This document shows, piece by piece, positions 40,340 to 50,305 of a DNA stretch of 64,000 nt (its first letter is position 1; every line of letters begins with the position of its first letter). The stretch spans positions 256,667-320,666 of the forward strand of contig CAXXGM010000014.1 in assembly GCA_963677325.2 (NCBI GenBank), read 5' to 3'. The DNA is from G963677325 sp963677325. Lineage in GTDB: Bacteria; Bacteroidota; Bacteroidia; Bacteroidales; Prolixibacteraceae. A model generated the notes under the pieces. That model saw only the letters and a program-made list of their open reading frames with translations. It was not told the DNA's origin and did not search any database. The translations under genes and the position numbers were made by a program.

Positions 40340-40804
40340 CTATTGTGAGTATTTCAGCACCATATTCCAGGTATTGATCTCGGTAAGCATGTATTTGGCC
40401 CAGCTGTACAGGGCATCATAGAGTTTCATACAGATCTCCAGCATCTCCTGATCATCCTTCGTATTGTAGGAGAGCCCGGCTGAAATAGCCCATAGACCCG
40501 GAATCTGCGGGGCGAGATCCATTTTCCCGGTATCAGCTCCTCTTACAATCTCAGCAAGCTGATGCAAAGCCGGATCCTTTAAGTTATGCTTCCTGATTAT
40601 ATAGTCAAAGGTACAGAATTCCCCTTCGTGTGTATATTCTACATTCGGCATATCAAATGGAATTGCATCCTTCTCCATGGCCACATCCATCACCTGATTT
40701 ACAGGGACAAAAAGAAACTCCACCTCCTTGTCCACAAATCTTTTCAGAAGCCAGCAACAAGCCACCCTGTCGATGATCGGCTTCTCCCTTGTGATCCATT
40801 TCAT
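40340..40804 (-). CDS. Stand-alone ChrB-like (chromate resistance) domain protein
   Basis: The 154-aa protein matches the C-terminal domain of ChrB: KWITREKPIIDRVACCWLLKRFVDKEVEFLFVP, then AIPFDMPNVEYTHEGEFCTFDYIIRKHNL, LHQLAEIVRGADTGKMDLAPQIPGLWAISAGLS and EMLEICMKLYDALYSWAKY. ChrB regulates the chromate transporter ChrA in proteobacteria, but this domain alone occurs without ChrA in many lineages. No chrA is in the window. A metabolic or metal-sensing role is possible; the conserved His, Cys and Asp residues (YTHEGEFCTFD, RGADT) may bind metal. Function unproven. Confidence 0.8.
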   Translation of the reverse strand: MKWITREKPIIDRVACCWLLKRFVDKEVEFLFVPVNQVMDVAMEKDAIPFDMPNVEYTHEGEFCTFDYIIRKHNLKDPALHQLAEIVRGADTGKMDLAPQIPGLWAISAGLSYNTKDDQEMLEICMKLYDALYSWAKYMLTEINTWNMVLKYSQ

Positions 40805-41014
40805 AGCTTGAATTTTAATTACTTAACATGGGAATTAGAATAATTGTTCACCACTCTGTAGCAAGTTTTACATGGTTAGAGCAAGAATTTCACGAATTAG
40901 GGACGAATTAACACAAACGATTTAAATACCGGGGACCATCATCACCCCACCCCATTAGCGCATCATCGCATCAGCACATCGTCTCATCATCATTTCGTCA
41001 CATCCATAATTGTT

Positions 41015-41098
41015 GAACCCTTTCCGGGTTCAAGCTTTTGTCTTCAATAGCCCCGGATTACATCCGGGGCTATTCATAATTAAACCACTTCGTGGTTT
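41015..41098. repeat. Hairpin-array intergenic repeat, copy 2
   Basis: Three stem-loops follow one another: GAACCC/GGGTTC (41015-41031), ATAGCCCCGGAT/ATCCGGGGCTAT (41047-41073, 12 perfect pairs) and AAACCAC/GTGGTTT (41082-41098). Read on the complement, ACCCGGAAAGGGTT preceded by a GC-rich hairpin with a TGTAA-type loop matches the layout of 1676-1732. Confidence 0.65.
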
Positions 41099-41157
41099 TT
41101 TGTCCATACCCTCATCAACAACACATCACCGCATATCATCACATCATTCTAATTTAT

Positions 41158-41165
41158 TACTTTTG
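41158..41165 (+). promoter_or_regulatory. Bacteroidota -7 promoter box for mutS2
   Basis: TACTTTTG, a perfect TAnnTTTG match, 24 bp before the mutS2 ATG, implying a leader of fewer than 20 bases. No clear -33 TTG. Confidence 0.55.
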
Positions 41166-41189
41166 CAATCTTAATCAGATAATTACCGG

Positions 41190-43673
41190 ATGGATATTTA
41201 TCCTTCAAATTTTGAATCTAAAACAGGTTTCGATAAAGTCCGTGAACTGCTTCGTTCGCGCTGCCTGAGCACCCTTGGCCAAGAGCTGGTCGAACACATG
41301 GAATTTTCGACAGCTATCGATATCATTAACCGCCAGCTTGAAGAGACTTCCGAATTCATGCGGATCATCTCGGAAGGGATGAACTTTCCTGTCGGTTATT
41401 TCATCGACATGCGCCCGGCCCTTCAACGTGCCAAAGTCATCGGATCCTTTCTTGATGTCAACGACCTGTTTGATCTCAGACGTTCCCTTGAAACCATAAG
41501 GGCTATCGTATTGTTTCTCAACAATGCGGATGAAAAGGTTCTGCCCCGCCTGAAGGAAATTATCCGGAACGTACAGCTTTTCCCTTTTATCTACGAGAGG
41601 CTGGATAAGATCATTAACAAGCATGGACAGATTAAGGATAATGCCTCGCCTGAACTTGCACAGATACGGCGCGAAATCCTCTCACTTCAGTCAAACATCA
41701 GCAAAATAATGAACAGCATCCTTCGCAAGGTTCAGGCTGAAGGATTGGTGGAAAAGGATGTCTCCGTGTCCATGCGTGACGGCAGGGCTGTCATACCTGT
41801 AATCGCCTCAAACAAACGCAAGATCAGGGGAATCATCCACGATGAATCCGCTACCGGACGCACCGCTTATGTGGAACCTGAAGAAATTGTGGAGACCAAC
41901 AACAGGATCCGCGAACTGGAATCTGCAGAACAGCGCGAGATCGTACGCATCCTTACGCAATTCACTGACGAACTGCGCCCCTATGCGGACGATATTGCCT
42001 ATTCCTACCAGATGATGGCCGTGTTTGATTTCATCCGTTCAAAGGCTCTGTGGGCCATTGAAAGCAAATCCGTAAAACCCAATATCTTTCCTTCTCCACA
42101 AATTGAGTGGATGGAGGCACGGCATCCCCTACTGGAAATCAACCTGCGCAGGGAAAACCGCAAAATTGTTCCGCTCAACATCAAGCTTGACGTCCAAGAC
42201 AGGATTCTACTGATATCAGGTCCAAATGCGGGCGGAAAATCGGTATGCCTCAAAACGGTTGGACTGCTTCAATACATGTTTCAGTGCGGTCTGCCCGTTC
42301 CTCTGCATGTGGACAGCCGGATGGGAGTATTTAAGAAGATATTCATCGACATTGGAGATGACCAGTCGCTCGAAAACGATCTGAGCACTTACAGCTCACA
42401 CCTCATCAACATGAGGTTCTTTGTCAAAAACTGCAGCCCGGAATCCCTGGTGCTTATTGATGAATTTGGTACCGGTACCGAGCCGATGCTTGGAGGCGCC
42501 ATTGCCGAATCCATTCTGAAGAGGATCAACCTGCTGGGCACTTTCGGTGTGATCACCACCCATTACACCAATCTGAAGCATTTCGCCTCATCGGCTGAGG
42601 GAATCGTCAATGCGGCCATGCTTTACGACTCGCACCGCATGGAACCGTTGTTCCAGCTTGAGATAGGCAAACCGGGAAGTTCTTTCGCCTTCGAGATTGC
42701 CCGCAAAATAGGCCTTCCGGAGGAGATTCTGCAGGAAGCAACTGAAAAGGTAGGGGCCGAACACATTGATTTTGACAAGCACCTGCGCGATATTGTGCGT
42801 GATAAACGTTACTGGGAAACCAAGCGTCAGAAGGTACATGAGTCGGAGAAAAAACTCGATCAACTGGTAGAGACTTACGAAACCAATCTATCCGAGACGA
42901 AGAAATTGCGGAAAGAAATCATCGATCAGGCCAAGAGAGAAGCCAGTGAAATCCTTTCCGCCTCGAACAGGATCATTGAAAGCACTATCCGCGAAATCAA
43001 GGAAGCCGCTGCGGAAAAGGAGCGCACCCGCGAAATAAGACAGAAGGTGGAAGAATTCAAGGAAGACCTGACAAAGAAAAATGCCGAAACGGAAGAACTG
43101 ATCAACCGCAAAATGGAGAAGCTTCTGCGCAGGGAAGACCGCAAGAAAGAACGTCCCCAAAAGGCGGAGACTCCCAAACAGGTTCCGGTTCCCCGCAAAG
43201 CCCCTGAGGAGATCCACGTGGGAAGCTGGGTAAAGCTCAAGGAACAGGACACCGCAGGTGAAGTTCTGGAAATTAAGGATGACAGGGTTACCGTGGCCTT
43301 CGGACAGCTACGTTCCACGGTAAAGAAAAGTAAGCTTGAACCGGTCTCACGCAATGAAACGAAGAGAACTACGGCGGTGAACAACACCCTTTCCAGAATC
43401 AATATGGAGATCGGGGAAAAGAAACTCAATTTCAAGCCCAATATTGATGTCCGGGGATTGCGTGCAGAGGAAGCCCTACAAAAGATCCAGGAATTTCTCG
43501 ACGAAGCAATCATGGTAGAAGCGAAAGAGATCCGCATTCTTCACGGCAAAGGCAACGGCATTCTGAGAGAATTGATTCAGAACTATCTACGCACAGAGCC
43601 GGCCGTCCGCTCCGTTCGCGACGAACATGTCCAGTTTGGAGGTTCCGGGATAACAGTTGTGGAGATGGATTGA
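41190..43673 (+). CDS. mutS2: MutS2 family ATPase/endonuclease
   Basis: The 827-aa protein has a MutS core/lever region (1-300), the ABC-type ATPase with ISGPNAGGKSVCLKT (Walker A near residue 345), DIGDDQSLENDLSTYSSH (signature) and LVLIDEFGTGTEPMLGGAI (Walker B near 425), a long coiled coil (520-660, Lys/Glu-rich) and a C-terminal Smr nuclease domain: NIDVRGLRAEEAL near 750 and ILHGKGNGIL near 785. MutS2 suppresses recombination or rescues collided ribosomes, depending on species; it does not do mismatch repair. Both nuclease motifs are intact. Base composition is richer in GC than the neighbours. Confidence 0.95.
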   Translation: MDIYPSNFESKTGFDKVRELLRSRCLSTLGQELVEHMEFSTAIDIINRQLEETSEFMRIISEGMNFPVGYFIDMRPALQRAKVIGSFLDVNDLFDLRRSLETIRAIVLFLNNADEKVLPRLKEIIRNVQLFPFIYERLDKIINKHGQIKDNASPELAQIRREILSLQSNISKIMNSILRKVQAEGLVEKDVSVSMRDGRAVIPVIASNKRKIRGIIHDESATGRTAYVEPEEIVETNNRIRELESAEQREIVRILTQFTDELRPYADDIAYSYQMMAVFDFIRSKALWAIESKSVKPNIFPSPQIEWMEARHPLLEINLRRENRKIVPLNIKLDVQDRILLISGPNAGGKSVCLKTVGLLQYMFQCGLPVPLHVDSRMGVFKKIFIDIGDDQSLENDLSTYSSHLINMRFFVKNCSPESLVLIDEFGTGTEPMLGGAIAESILKRINLLGTFGVITTHYTNLKHFASSAEGIVNAAMLYDSHRMEPLFQLEIGKPGSSFAFEIARKIGLPEEILQEATEKVGAEHIDFDKHLRDIVRDKRYWETKRQKVHESEKKLDQLVETYETNLSETKKLRKEIIDQAKREASEILSASNRIIESTIREIKEAAAEKERTREIRQKVEEFKEDLTKKNAETEELINRKMEKLLRREDRKKERPQKAETPKQVPVPRKAPEEIHVGSWVKLKEQDTAGEVLEIKDDRVTVAFGQLRSTVKKSKLEPVSRNETKRTTAVNNTLSRINMEIGEKKLNFKPNIDVRGLRAEEALQKIQEFLDEAIMVEAKEIRILHGKGNGILRELIQNYLRTEPAVRSVRDEHVQFGGSGITVVEMD

Positions 43674-44387
43674 GAATTTGAGGTTATTTGCGAATTCCAC
43701 TTACAGATTACACGAATTGAGAACGATTCGAAGATCAGCGCAGTTAATTAACACGAGCACTGAAGTAAATGTATCGAAAGTATTTTAGAATCAAGCCAGA
43801 CTTTATTTTATCACTCATTCATATCCCATCATTCCATTATGCACCGAATGAATCCTATTTTTACCCAAACAGATCTAATTGGGAAACATAGAAAATAAAA
43901 AGTAGGAAGTAGGAAAGTAGGGAAATAATATGATAAATTAATTTAACAAAGCAGAAACGCACAGGGAAAAAAATGATTTTCTGTTCATGAATCTGATCCT
44001 CCCATATCCTGCATAATAACAAAACCGATTATTCCATCACAGAAAGCAAAGAAAAGAAGAGTCATACAGAGTATGACAAATTTTAATTCTTTGAAAATCT
44101 GAGCCTTCACCGCCATGCCCTCCACGTAATCAAGCTTAGGCCTTTAGTTTTAAGCCTTCAGACGACACTCTTCCAAAAATTCTTTACAAATATTGCAGAG
44201 TCATAACTCTAATTGTTAAAAAAATATTTTTAATATTGTAAAACCATATTTTATGTTTCACTTACCTATGATTTGATTAAACATTTAATATCTATTTATA
44301 TAGATTTTCATTTTAAAATAGAAGGAAATCTATTTATAACCAACTTAATATTAATTACTAACATTTATTTAAATAAATAATTGACCT
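43674..44387. other. Long AT-rich intergenic region
   Basis: There is no gene I can support in these 714 bp. The first 120 bp carry degenerate ACACGAATTGAGAACGATTC-type sequence similar to low-complexity spacers elsewhere. The last 200 bp are extremely AT-rich and directly precede the DUF3857 gene, so its promoter is probably there. Confidence 0.5.
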
Positions 44388-46262
44388 ATGCATCTAAAAA
44401 GCACATTCCTAAGAATCATATCCGGATTTTTATTTTTTATAATTCCCATTTTCTTATTTGGAAAGGATCCCGTTAAATTCGGGAAAATTGACAAGGCTGA
44501 CCTTGAGATGAAAGTTTACCCGACCGATACCAGCGCAGTAGCCGCAATTCTTTGTGATTTCGGCTATTTTAAATCATCCAATTTCCGTTTTGAAAGAACA
44601 ATCCGGATAAAGATATTCAAAAAAGAGGGAAGCATTTGGGGCAACCAGGTTTTCGCTTTCCCCTCGGAGGCAACTATCAAGGGGATTACTTATAATCTTG
44701 AGAATGGGGAAATTGTTGAATCAAAGCTTAAATCCGAATCGATCTTTAAGGAAAATGTAACCAAAAGGGTTTACAGAAAAAGGGTTGCTATGCCTAATGT
44801 AAAGGAAGGTTCGATTATTGATATGCAATTTTCCTATCAGGGATTACCTCCTCAATGGCGGTTTCAGGAGGTAATTCCGGTGCGGTGGAGCGAGCTGGTC
44901 ATTGAACCATCTATATATTTAACATTTAAAAAGAATTTTTTCGGTTTTGAACCTCTTGCAGTAAATACAGATTCACGTTGGGTGGCAAAGAATATGCCCG
45001 CTTTTAAGGAGGAACCTTACATGAACTCTGACGAGAATTACAAGTCTAAATTTGAAATAGAAATACTGAACATAACCATCCCGGGGCTTTATGAGGAGCT
45101 AAGCACAACCTGGGAAGCAGTCAACGAGAGGTTGACTGAAAGCAACCGCTTTGGGAAAGCGATGCAGGGATGTGCCTTTCTCAACAGTATTGCCAAAAAT
45201 ATTGAGAAAAAATATAATTCCCCGATGGACCGCTTGATTGCAGCACACGAAGCGGTGAAAAAGGGCATTAAATGGAATGAAATTGAATCAGTTGCCAGTT
45301 CGTCAGACAATTTAAGTGAACCTTTCAACAAAAAAATAGGTAATTCTGCTGATGTAAATCTGACTCTGATTGAGTTGCTTAAAAAGCTGGATTTTGAGGT
45401 ATACCCTATTGTTCTAAGCACTCGCCAAAATGGTTTTTTATCACCGGTAAGTCCATCTCTGGACAAATTAAACTATGTTGTCGCTTATGTTATCTTAAAC
45501 GGCAAAACATATTTTCTGGATGCCACAGAGGAGTTTATTCCGGCAGGGATGCTTCCCAAAAGATGTATTAACCTGATGGGCAGAATCGTAGATACTCAAA
45601 AATCAGAATGGGTAGATTTCAATCCGGGACAAGAAAAAAAAATCATAAGTCTTGAAATGAAATTAAAGCCTGAGAATGTTCTTGAAGGGAAAATTTCCGT
45701 AACCAATTCCAATTATGCTGCTTTCGATTTCAGGAAAAAATATGAAAAATTTAATTCTAAGGAGGAGTACGTAAGAGGATTTGAAAGGGAACATAAAGGT
45801 TGCAGCGTTCTCAACTGTAATATAGCCAATCTTGACAGCATATACTCTCCTGTGACGGAGTCGTACGATGTAAAATTAAAAAATGTTGTCAGCACCGCCG
45901 GGAATTTGATTTATATCAATCCAATGCTGTATCAGCAGATTAGTTCTAATCCGTTTAAATCGGAAGACCGTAAATATCCTGTAGATTTCATCACACCCTC
46001 AGATCTTACCTATGTTTTTAGGCTTGAACTGCCCCAGGGGTTTGAAGTTTCAGAGTTTCCGAAAGAATACAGTATAAAATTGCAGGATGGCAGCGCATAC
46101 CTTCAGTACCAGATCTTTTCCGTTGATAAATCTGTCACGTTATCATACCGGTTTGTCATAAAAAAGGCGATTTACAATGAATCTGAATACGGCCAGTTGA
46201 GGGCCCTATTTTCAGAAATAGTCAAAAAGCATTCTGAACAAATAGTAATTAAAAGATTATAA
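44388..46262 (+). CDS. DUF3857/transglutaminase-like exported protein, catalytic Cys missing
   Basis: The 624-aa protein has a signal peptide (LRIISGFLFFIIPIFLFG), a DUF3857 beta-rich domain (about 60-240, including KRVAMPNVKEGSIIDMQFSYQGL), a transglutaminase-like core and a C-terminal beta domain (DUF2569-like ending region). At the position where the paralogue next door has YGDCKAL, this protein has IGNSADVNLTLIEL (G318-N319-S320-A321-D322), so the nucleophilic Cys is absent. A binding or scaffold role is more likely than catalysis. The next gene starts 5 bp after the stop, so the two form an operon; they may work as a complex. Function of the family is unknown. Confidence 0.8.
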   Translation: MHLKSTFLRIISGFLFFIIPIFLFGKDPVKFGKIDKADLEMKVYPTDTSAVAAILCDFGYFKSSNFRFERTIRIKIFKKEGSIWGNQVFAFPSEATIKGITYNLENGEIVESKLKSESIFKENVTKRVYRKRVAMPNVKEGSIIDMQFSYQGLPPQWRFQEVIPVRWSELVIEPSIYLTFKKNFFGFEPLAVNTDSRWVAKNMPAFKEEPYMNSDENYKSKFEIEILNITIPGLYEELSTTWEAVNERLTESNRFGKAMQGCAFLNSIAKNIEKKYNSPMDRLIAAHEAVKKGIKWNEIESVASSSDNLSEPFNKKIGNSADVNLTLIELLKKLDFEVYPIVLSTRQNGFLSPVSPSLDKLNYVVAYVILNGKTYFLDATEEFIPAGMLPKRCINLMGRIVDTQKSEWVDFNPGQEKKIISLEMKLKPENVLEGKISVTNSNYAAFDFRKKYEKFNSKEEYVRGFEREHKGCSVLNCNIANLDSIYSPVTESYDVKLKNVVSTAGNLIYINPMLYQQISSNPFKSEDRKYPVDFITPSDLTYVFRLELPQGFEVSEFPKEYSIKLQDGSAYLQYQIFSVDKSVTLSYRFVIKKAIYNESEYGQLRALFSEIVKKHSEQIVIKRL

Positions 46263-46267
46263 AAACG

Positions 46268-48193
46268 ATGAGCAAAAAACTTGTTCCTGCTTTCCTGATT
46301 GCTGTTTTCCTGATTATATCTTCATCAGTTTCTGCCAAAGAAATTAAGTACAATGTTGCAGATATCCCGAAAACGCTCAGGGAAAATGCACGGTCAGTAG
46401 TACGGAACCAGGAGATTGTACTGAACATAAAATCAATCAGTAAGGCCACTGTTAACGTAACTTATGCTATCACGGTCTTGAATAAAAACGGTCTCAAAGA
46501 TGCTTATTTTCAGGAATTCTACGATAAGTTCAGTAAAATATCGGGAGTCAAGGGACGGGTTTTTGATGAAAATGGTGTACAAATCAAAAAAATACCGGGT
46601 GATGAAATCCTTGATTACAGTGCCATTTCAGGTTTCTCTATTTATGAAGATAACCGGGTAAAATACATCGATCCGAAGATCAGAAACTTTCCTTTCACTG
46701 TTGAATATTCTTACGAAGAGTCATGGGACGGCCTCTTTTCATTTCCTTCCTGGGAGCCTCAGCCATATTTCAACCTTGCAGTTGAAAAAAGTTCATACAA
46801 GGCCACAATCCCCAAGAATCTGACATTCCGGTTTACAGAACGGAATATTCCTTCACGGGCCTCTGTCACCTCCGATTCAGAAAACAATATCTATTATTGG
46901 GAATTGCAGAATCTTAAAGCTCAGGAATATGAGCCCTACAGCGTTTCGGAAGAAGAAATATTTCCGCATGTCATCGCCGCCCCTGCCGATTTTGAAATTG
47001 ACAATTACAAAGGCAGTCTCACCTCCTGGGAAAATTTTGGAAAATTCATTTCAACTTTGAACAAAGGGAAAAATAATTTAAGCGACGACACGAAAAAGGT
47101 AATGAATGATCTTGTGGCCGGCATTACAGATGATTATGAAAAAATCAGAAAGATATATGAATACATGCAGGGCCACACCAGGTATGTCAGCATCCAGGTT
47201 GGTATCGGCGGATGGCAACCATTCGACGCCGCGATGGTTCACCGATTGTCATACGGCGATTGCAAGGCACTGACAAACTACATGAAAACGATGCTTGAAG
47301 CAGTGGGTATAAAATCCAATTATTGCCTTGTAAGAGCCGGGAGCACGGCTCCTTCCCTGCTGAGTGAATTCCCTTCCTCTCAGTTCAACCATGCATTTTT
47401 ATGCGTTCCCCTGAAGAGCGACACCATCTGGCTTGAATGCACCAATCAGCGGGTTCCTTGCGGTTTCCTGGGCGACTTTACCGACGACCGTGATGTACTT
47501 CTAATCGATGATAAAGATGGCAAGATTGTGCATACTAAAATATATAGCCTGAACGACAATAAAGAAATCCACACCTCGTATCTTAAAATGGATGAAAACG
47601 GAAAGGGATCAGCTGAAATTCATTCTGTATTTAAGGGATTGAACTATGATCACATTCTGCCAACCTATTTGGCTGATGATACAGATAAAAAGCGAAGAAT
47701 TTCTGAAAGGATGAAATTTCCAGGTTTCCAGATTGTCAATTTTAAATACACAGAAAATAAAGCCATCATCCCTTCCATTGAGGAAACCCTGAACGTGAAT
47801 TTTGAAAATTGCCTTACGCAGTTGGGTTCGAGGTACTTTCTGCCATTGAATTTTTCAAATCAGATAAAGAATTCGCCTTACAGCATGCGATCCAGGAAAC
47901 GCGGAATCCTTATCAGGAGACCTTCTTTTGAAGCTGATACAACAGTTTACGAACTGCCCGCTGCATTAAGGCCTGAACACCTCCCTCAGCCGGTTCTTAT
48001 TACCGACAAGTTTGGAAAATATACGGCCAAGGTTGAATATGCAGGCAATAAAATATACTATACCCGCGTTTACCAGCTTTATAAAGGTCAATATCCGGCT
48101 TCGGATTACAACGGCTTTGTGGAATTCTTTGATAAAATAGCAAGTGCAGATGCAATGAAATGCGTAATGATTAAGGCGAATTCCACGAACTAA
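46268..48193 (+). CDS. DUF3857/transglutaminase-like exported protein, catalytic triad present
   Basis: The 641-aa paralogue of the preceding protein has a signal peptide (KKLVPAFLIAVFLIISSSVSA) and a DUF3857 domain (about 50-240, including FPFTVEYSYEESWDGLFSFPSWEPQ). Then comes a transglutaminase-like cysteine protease core: YMQGHTRYVSIQVGIGGWQPFDA, the nucleophile C332 in SYGDCKALTNYMKTML, H375 in FNHAFLCVPL and E390 in IWLECTNQ. Members are exported or periplasmic and typically encoded in tandem in Bacteroidota. Substrate unknown. Both genes have intact frames. Confidence 0.85.
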   Translation: MSKKLVPAFLIAVFLIISSSVSAKEIKYNVADIPKTLRENARSVVRNQEIVLNIKSISKATVNVTYAITVLNKNGLKDAYFQEFYDKFSKISGVKGRVFDENGVQIKKIPGDEILDYSAISGFSIYEDNRVKYIDPKIRNFPFTVEYSYEESWDGLFSFPSWEPQPYFNLAVEKSSYKATIPKNLTFRFTERNIPSRASVTSDSENNIYYWELQNLKAQEYEPYSVSEEEIFPHVIAAPADFEIDNYKGSLTSWENFGKFISTLNKGKNNLSDDTKKVMNDLVAGITDDYEKIRKIYEYMQGHTRYVSIQVGIGGWQPFDAAMVHRLSYGDCKALTNYMKTMLEAVGIKSNYCLVRAGSTAPSLLSEFPSSQFNHAFLCVPLKSDTIWLECTNQRVPCGFLGDFTDDRDVLLIDDKDGKIVHTKIYSLNDNKEIHTSYLKMDENGKGSAEIHSVFKGLNYDHILPTYLADDTDKKRRISERMKFPGFQIVNFKYTENKAIIPSIEETLNVNFENCLTQLGSRYFLPLNFSNQIKNSPYSMRSRKRGILIRRPSFEADTTVYELPAALRPEHLPQPVLITDKFGKYTAKVEYAGNKIYYTRVYQLYKGQYPASDYNGFVEFFDKIASADAMKCVMIKANSTN

Positions 48194-48876
48194 TTACGAA
48201 TTAATACCAACCAAACCTTGTAAGCAGATCTGATTTTAAGGAGGGATCAAAAAACGGGTGAACAAGATTTCGGACACTATATGAGACATGGACTCCATAT
48301 AATTTTAAGCTCACTGATCATTGATCCTATTTTAAATCCATTAGGCTAATTTTTAAAAAATCACCAAAAAAAATCTATGTAGGAATTAAATGACCACATT
48401 AGCAGAAACGAGGAATCATAAATTCATCAAAACCGCTCTTTTTCTAATTGAATCTGCCATTCATCATTGGTGAAAATTGAAAAGATAAAATTGAGGATTA
48501 ATTCTCCTACTATTTTATATTGTCAGCCACACCACATTCTTAGCAGACGGCTATTTATTAAATTAATGTTAATTTACAAGGATGGTATCATCCCGTGATT
48601 GGCTGTTTATTTTTACTTTTGACCTCAGAAAAGGGCCATATTAAACTATTTATCATCACATTATACCTTCAGTTAAACCGTATTCTGTTACAATTTGCAG
48701 CTGTGAGGTTTCCTTTTATCCCAACAATGATCTCAGTTGGGAATAAGAGAATTTATTAAATAATATATTCGTCTCATATACCAAAGGAGGGGGCAAATGA
48801 GAAGAGAAAATGATTCCCTCTATCTCTAAAAAAATGTATATCTAAAGTCTATTCAAAGTATGTCGTCCGAACTCAG
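48194..48876. other. Long intergenic region without recognisable gene
   Basis: These 683 bp are AT-rich with stops in all frames. I see no hairpin array or tRNA. AAAGGAGGGGG near 48783 resembles a strong ribosome-binding site, but the ATG after it opens a frame of only a few codons. Confidence 0.5.
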
Positions 48877-49149
48877 TTGCTATTGACCGCACTTGGAAAC
48901 AATATTGAACAGCTTGGAAACAAAGGCATTGACGAAAAGTATATTCACAAATTACAAAATGACAATGCTTTGTTTGCAGCTTATGATGAAGAAATTGACA
49001 AATTGAAAGTTGACTTCAAAACCAAGGCACTGCGGGCCAAGATAAAAATGAGCGAGATCAAAAAGCAAATACAGGAAGCAAAAAGCATTGTCAGACTTAA
49101 TATTGATAAAAGCCGTTGGCGGGAATTTGGTATTTACGGAAATAAATAG
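48877..49149 (+). CDS. Small coiled-coil protein, probably truncated at the N-terminus
   Basis: The 90-residue frame (TTG start) reads LGNNIEQLGNKGIDEKYIHKLQNDNAL and then a charged helix ending RLNIDKSRWREFGIYGNK. The ending resembles a small Bacteroidota protein family ending in W-R-E-F-G-I. The frame stays open upstream to 48814 but has no ATG; an ATG at 48860 (MSSEL) is one frame off and meets a stop after eight codons. The gene may therefore be a remnant or frameshifted at its 5' end. No function is known. Confidence 0.45.
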   Translation: MLLTALGNNIEQLGNKGIDEKYIHKLQNDNALFAAYDEEIDKLKVDFKTKALRAKIKMSEIKKQIQEAKSIVRLNIDKSRWREFGIYGNK

Positions 49150-49209
49150 ACAATTAAATTTAGTGTTACAATAGAATTATGTTCTCTATTTTCATTAAAG
49201 CAGAAATGT

Positions 49210-49485
49210 ATGGAAAAGGAAATATCTTTGGAAGAATTATCATTTGAAAATGTGACAGCCTTGTCAGAAGAAGACGCTTTCAACTTATTGATGAAAGTTA
49301 TTTTTGATGCGCCAAAAGAAAAGCGCCAGAATTATGAAAACATTATTGGCTCTATATTTGAATTCAGATCCATCAGCGCTAAAAACCGTAATCTAAAAGG
49401 CGATTTAAGTATGTATGGCTTTAAGTTCTTCTCAATACCAGCCAATAACAAGCTGATCATGGGCCTCAGACGAAGAATAAAATAA
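49210..49485 (+). CDS. Small hypothetical protein
   Basis: I do not recognise this 91-aa protein (MEKEISLEELSFENVTALSEEDAFN at the N-terminus, a basic end KLIMGLRRRIK). It begins with two acidic helices; the last 40 residues are predicted strand-rich. It follows the previous small gene by 60 bp and has an ATG with AAGCAGAAATGT just upstream. It lies in a stretch of small or degraded genes, which suggests accessory DNA. It could be a spurious frame. Confidence 0.45.
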   Translation: MEKEISLEELSFENVTALSEEDAFNLLMKVIFDAPKEKRQNYENIIGSIFEFRSISAKNRNLKGDLSMYGFKFFSIPANNKLIMGLRRRIK

Positions 49486-49631
49486 AAGCCAGTATTTTTC
49501 GGTTTTAGAATCCTCCTCCTTCGCCTTGGATCATGCATTCAATTGTCTGCGAACCGCAGGCTCATCAACTCAGGAATTCTCCCGGATCCAATTAAAACGT
49601 TTATTTGAGAGTGTCAAATTCTGAAGAACAT

Positions 49632-50039
49632 CTATTTTTTAATTGCTACTCCGGACGCATAATAGGAAGGGGGCAAAGAAGGTACGTATTCCAGCTGAAA
49701 TCCAATTATCCCGTTTGCTCCGATATTTACAGCCTCTTGATGGAGTTTATCAACTACTTCCTGCGGATCGGCTATGTATAAATCATCTGCAGAACTCTTA
49801 ATAGCATTTTGGGGAGAGTTCAGTTTATTCTTATGATGACTTCTGTTGTATTCAAACATTATCCTGGAATAAATTTTCCCAAGATTGACGTATTTAAAAT
49901 CTGCAGTTACAGACTCGGAAATATAAAAATCATTATACTTGTTATAGTCGACAACCGCAGCAATGGGTCTATTGGCCTCTTTTTGGACAGTACAGGACAC
50001 AATAAGCAATAGGACGAACATGTGAAACAGAATTTTCAT
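49632..50039 (-). CDS. Small lipoprotein with YbjQ-like heavy-metal-binding segment
   Basis: The 135-aa protein has a lipoprotein signal (MKILFHMFVLLLIVSC, lipidation at C16). The later part EVVDKLHQEAVNIGANGIIGFQLEY resembles the YbjQ/DUF74 pattern (L-x-x-A-x-x-x-G-A-N-A-x-x-G), a pentameric fold found in exported and cytoplasmic proteins of unknown role. The rest has no motif. A 0.9-kb spacer lies upstream. It is isolated between the small genes and the tRNA cluster. Confidence 0.6.
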   Translation of the reverse strand: MKILFHMFVLLLIVSCTVQKEANRPIAAVVDYNKYNDFYISESVTADFKYVNLGKIYSRIMFEYNRSHHKNKLNSPQNAIKSSADDLYIADPQEVVDKLHQEAVNIGANGIIGFQLEYVPSLPPSYYASGVAIKK

Positions 50040-50305
50040 AGTTAGCAGTCGTTAAAATTATTTACTCTTTACCTCTTTTGACCCACTAAAACAATAGTCT
50101 AAAATAACTGATCATCAATGTTCAATTATATAGAAATATTACCCTTCAAATCCTCTATTTAGTAAAGTCGAGGTAAAGATATAACTTATTGCATAAAAAC
50201 GTATAACGAGAAATAAATATATTTAACAATTTTTAAAAAATAAACTTAAATAAGTAAATGAATGATAGCAAAATGAACTATTATGATAAAAAATGACAGT
50301 ATAAG

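Larger units (their letters stand above)
40805..41189. other. Intergenic region between divergent ChrB-like and mutS2 genes
   Basis: No gene. It holds CATCATCGCATCAGCACATC-type low-complexity sequence (about 40945-41010), the three-hairpin repeat at 41015-41098 and the mutS2 promoter box at 41158. Confidence 0.5.

Noticed and set aside
40945..41010. CATCATCGCATCAGCACATC-type repeats as a possible array
   Set aside because: Simple low-complexity sequence with no regular unit.
42926..43537. Long open frame antisense to mutS2
   Set aside because: Opposite-strand shadow of a well-supported coding region with Ser/Phe-rich, non-protein-like composition.
49499..49620. Possible gene remnant after the 91-aa ORF
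   Set aside because: No frame longer than about 20 codons and no recognisable motif.
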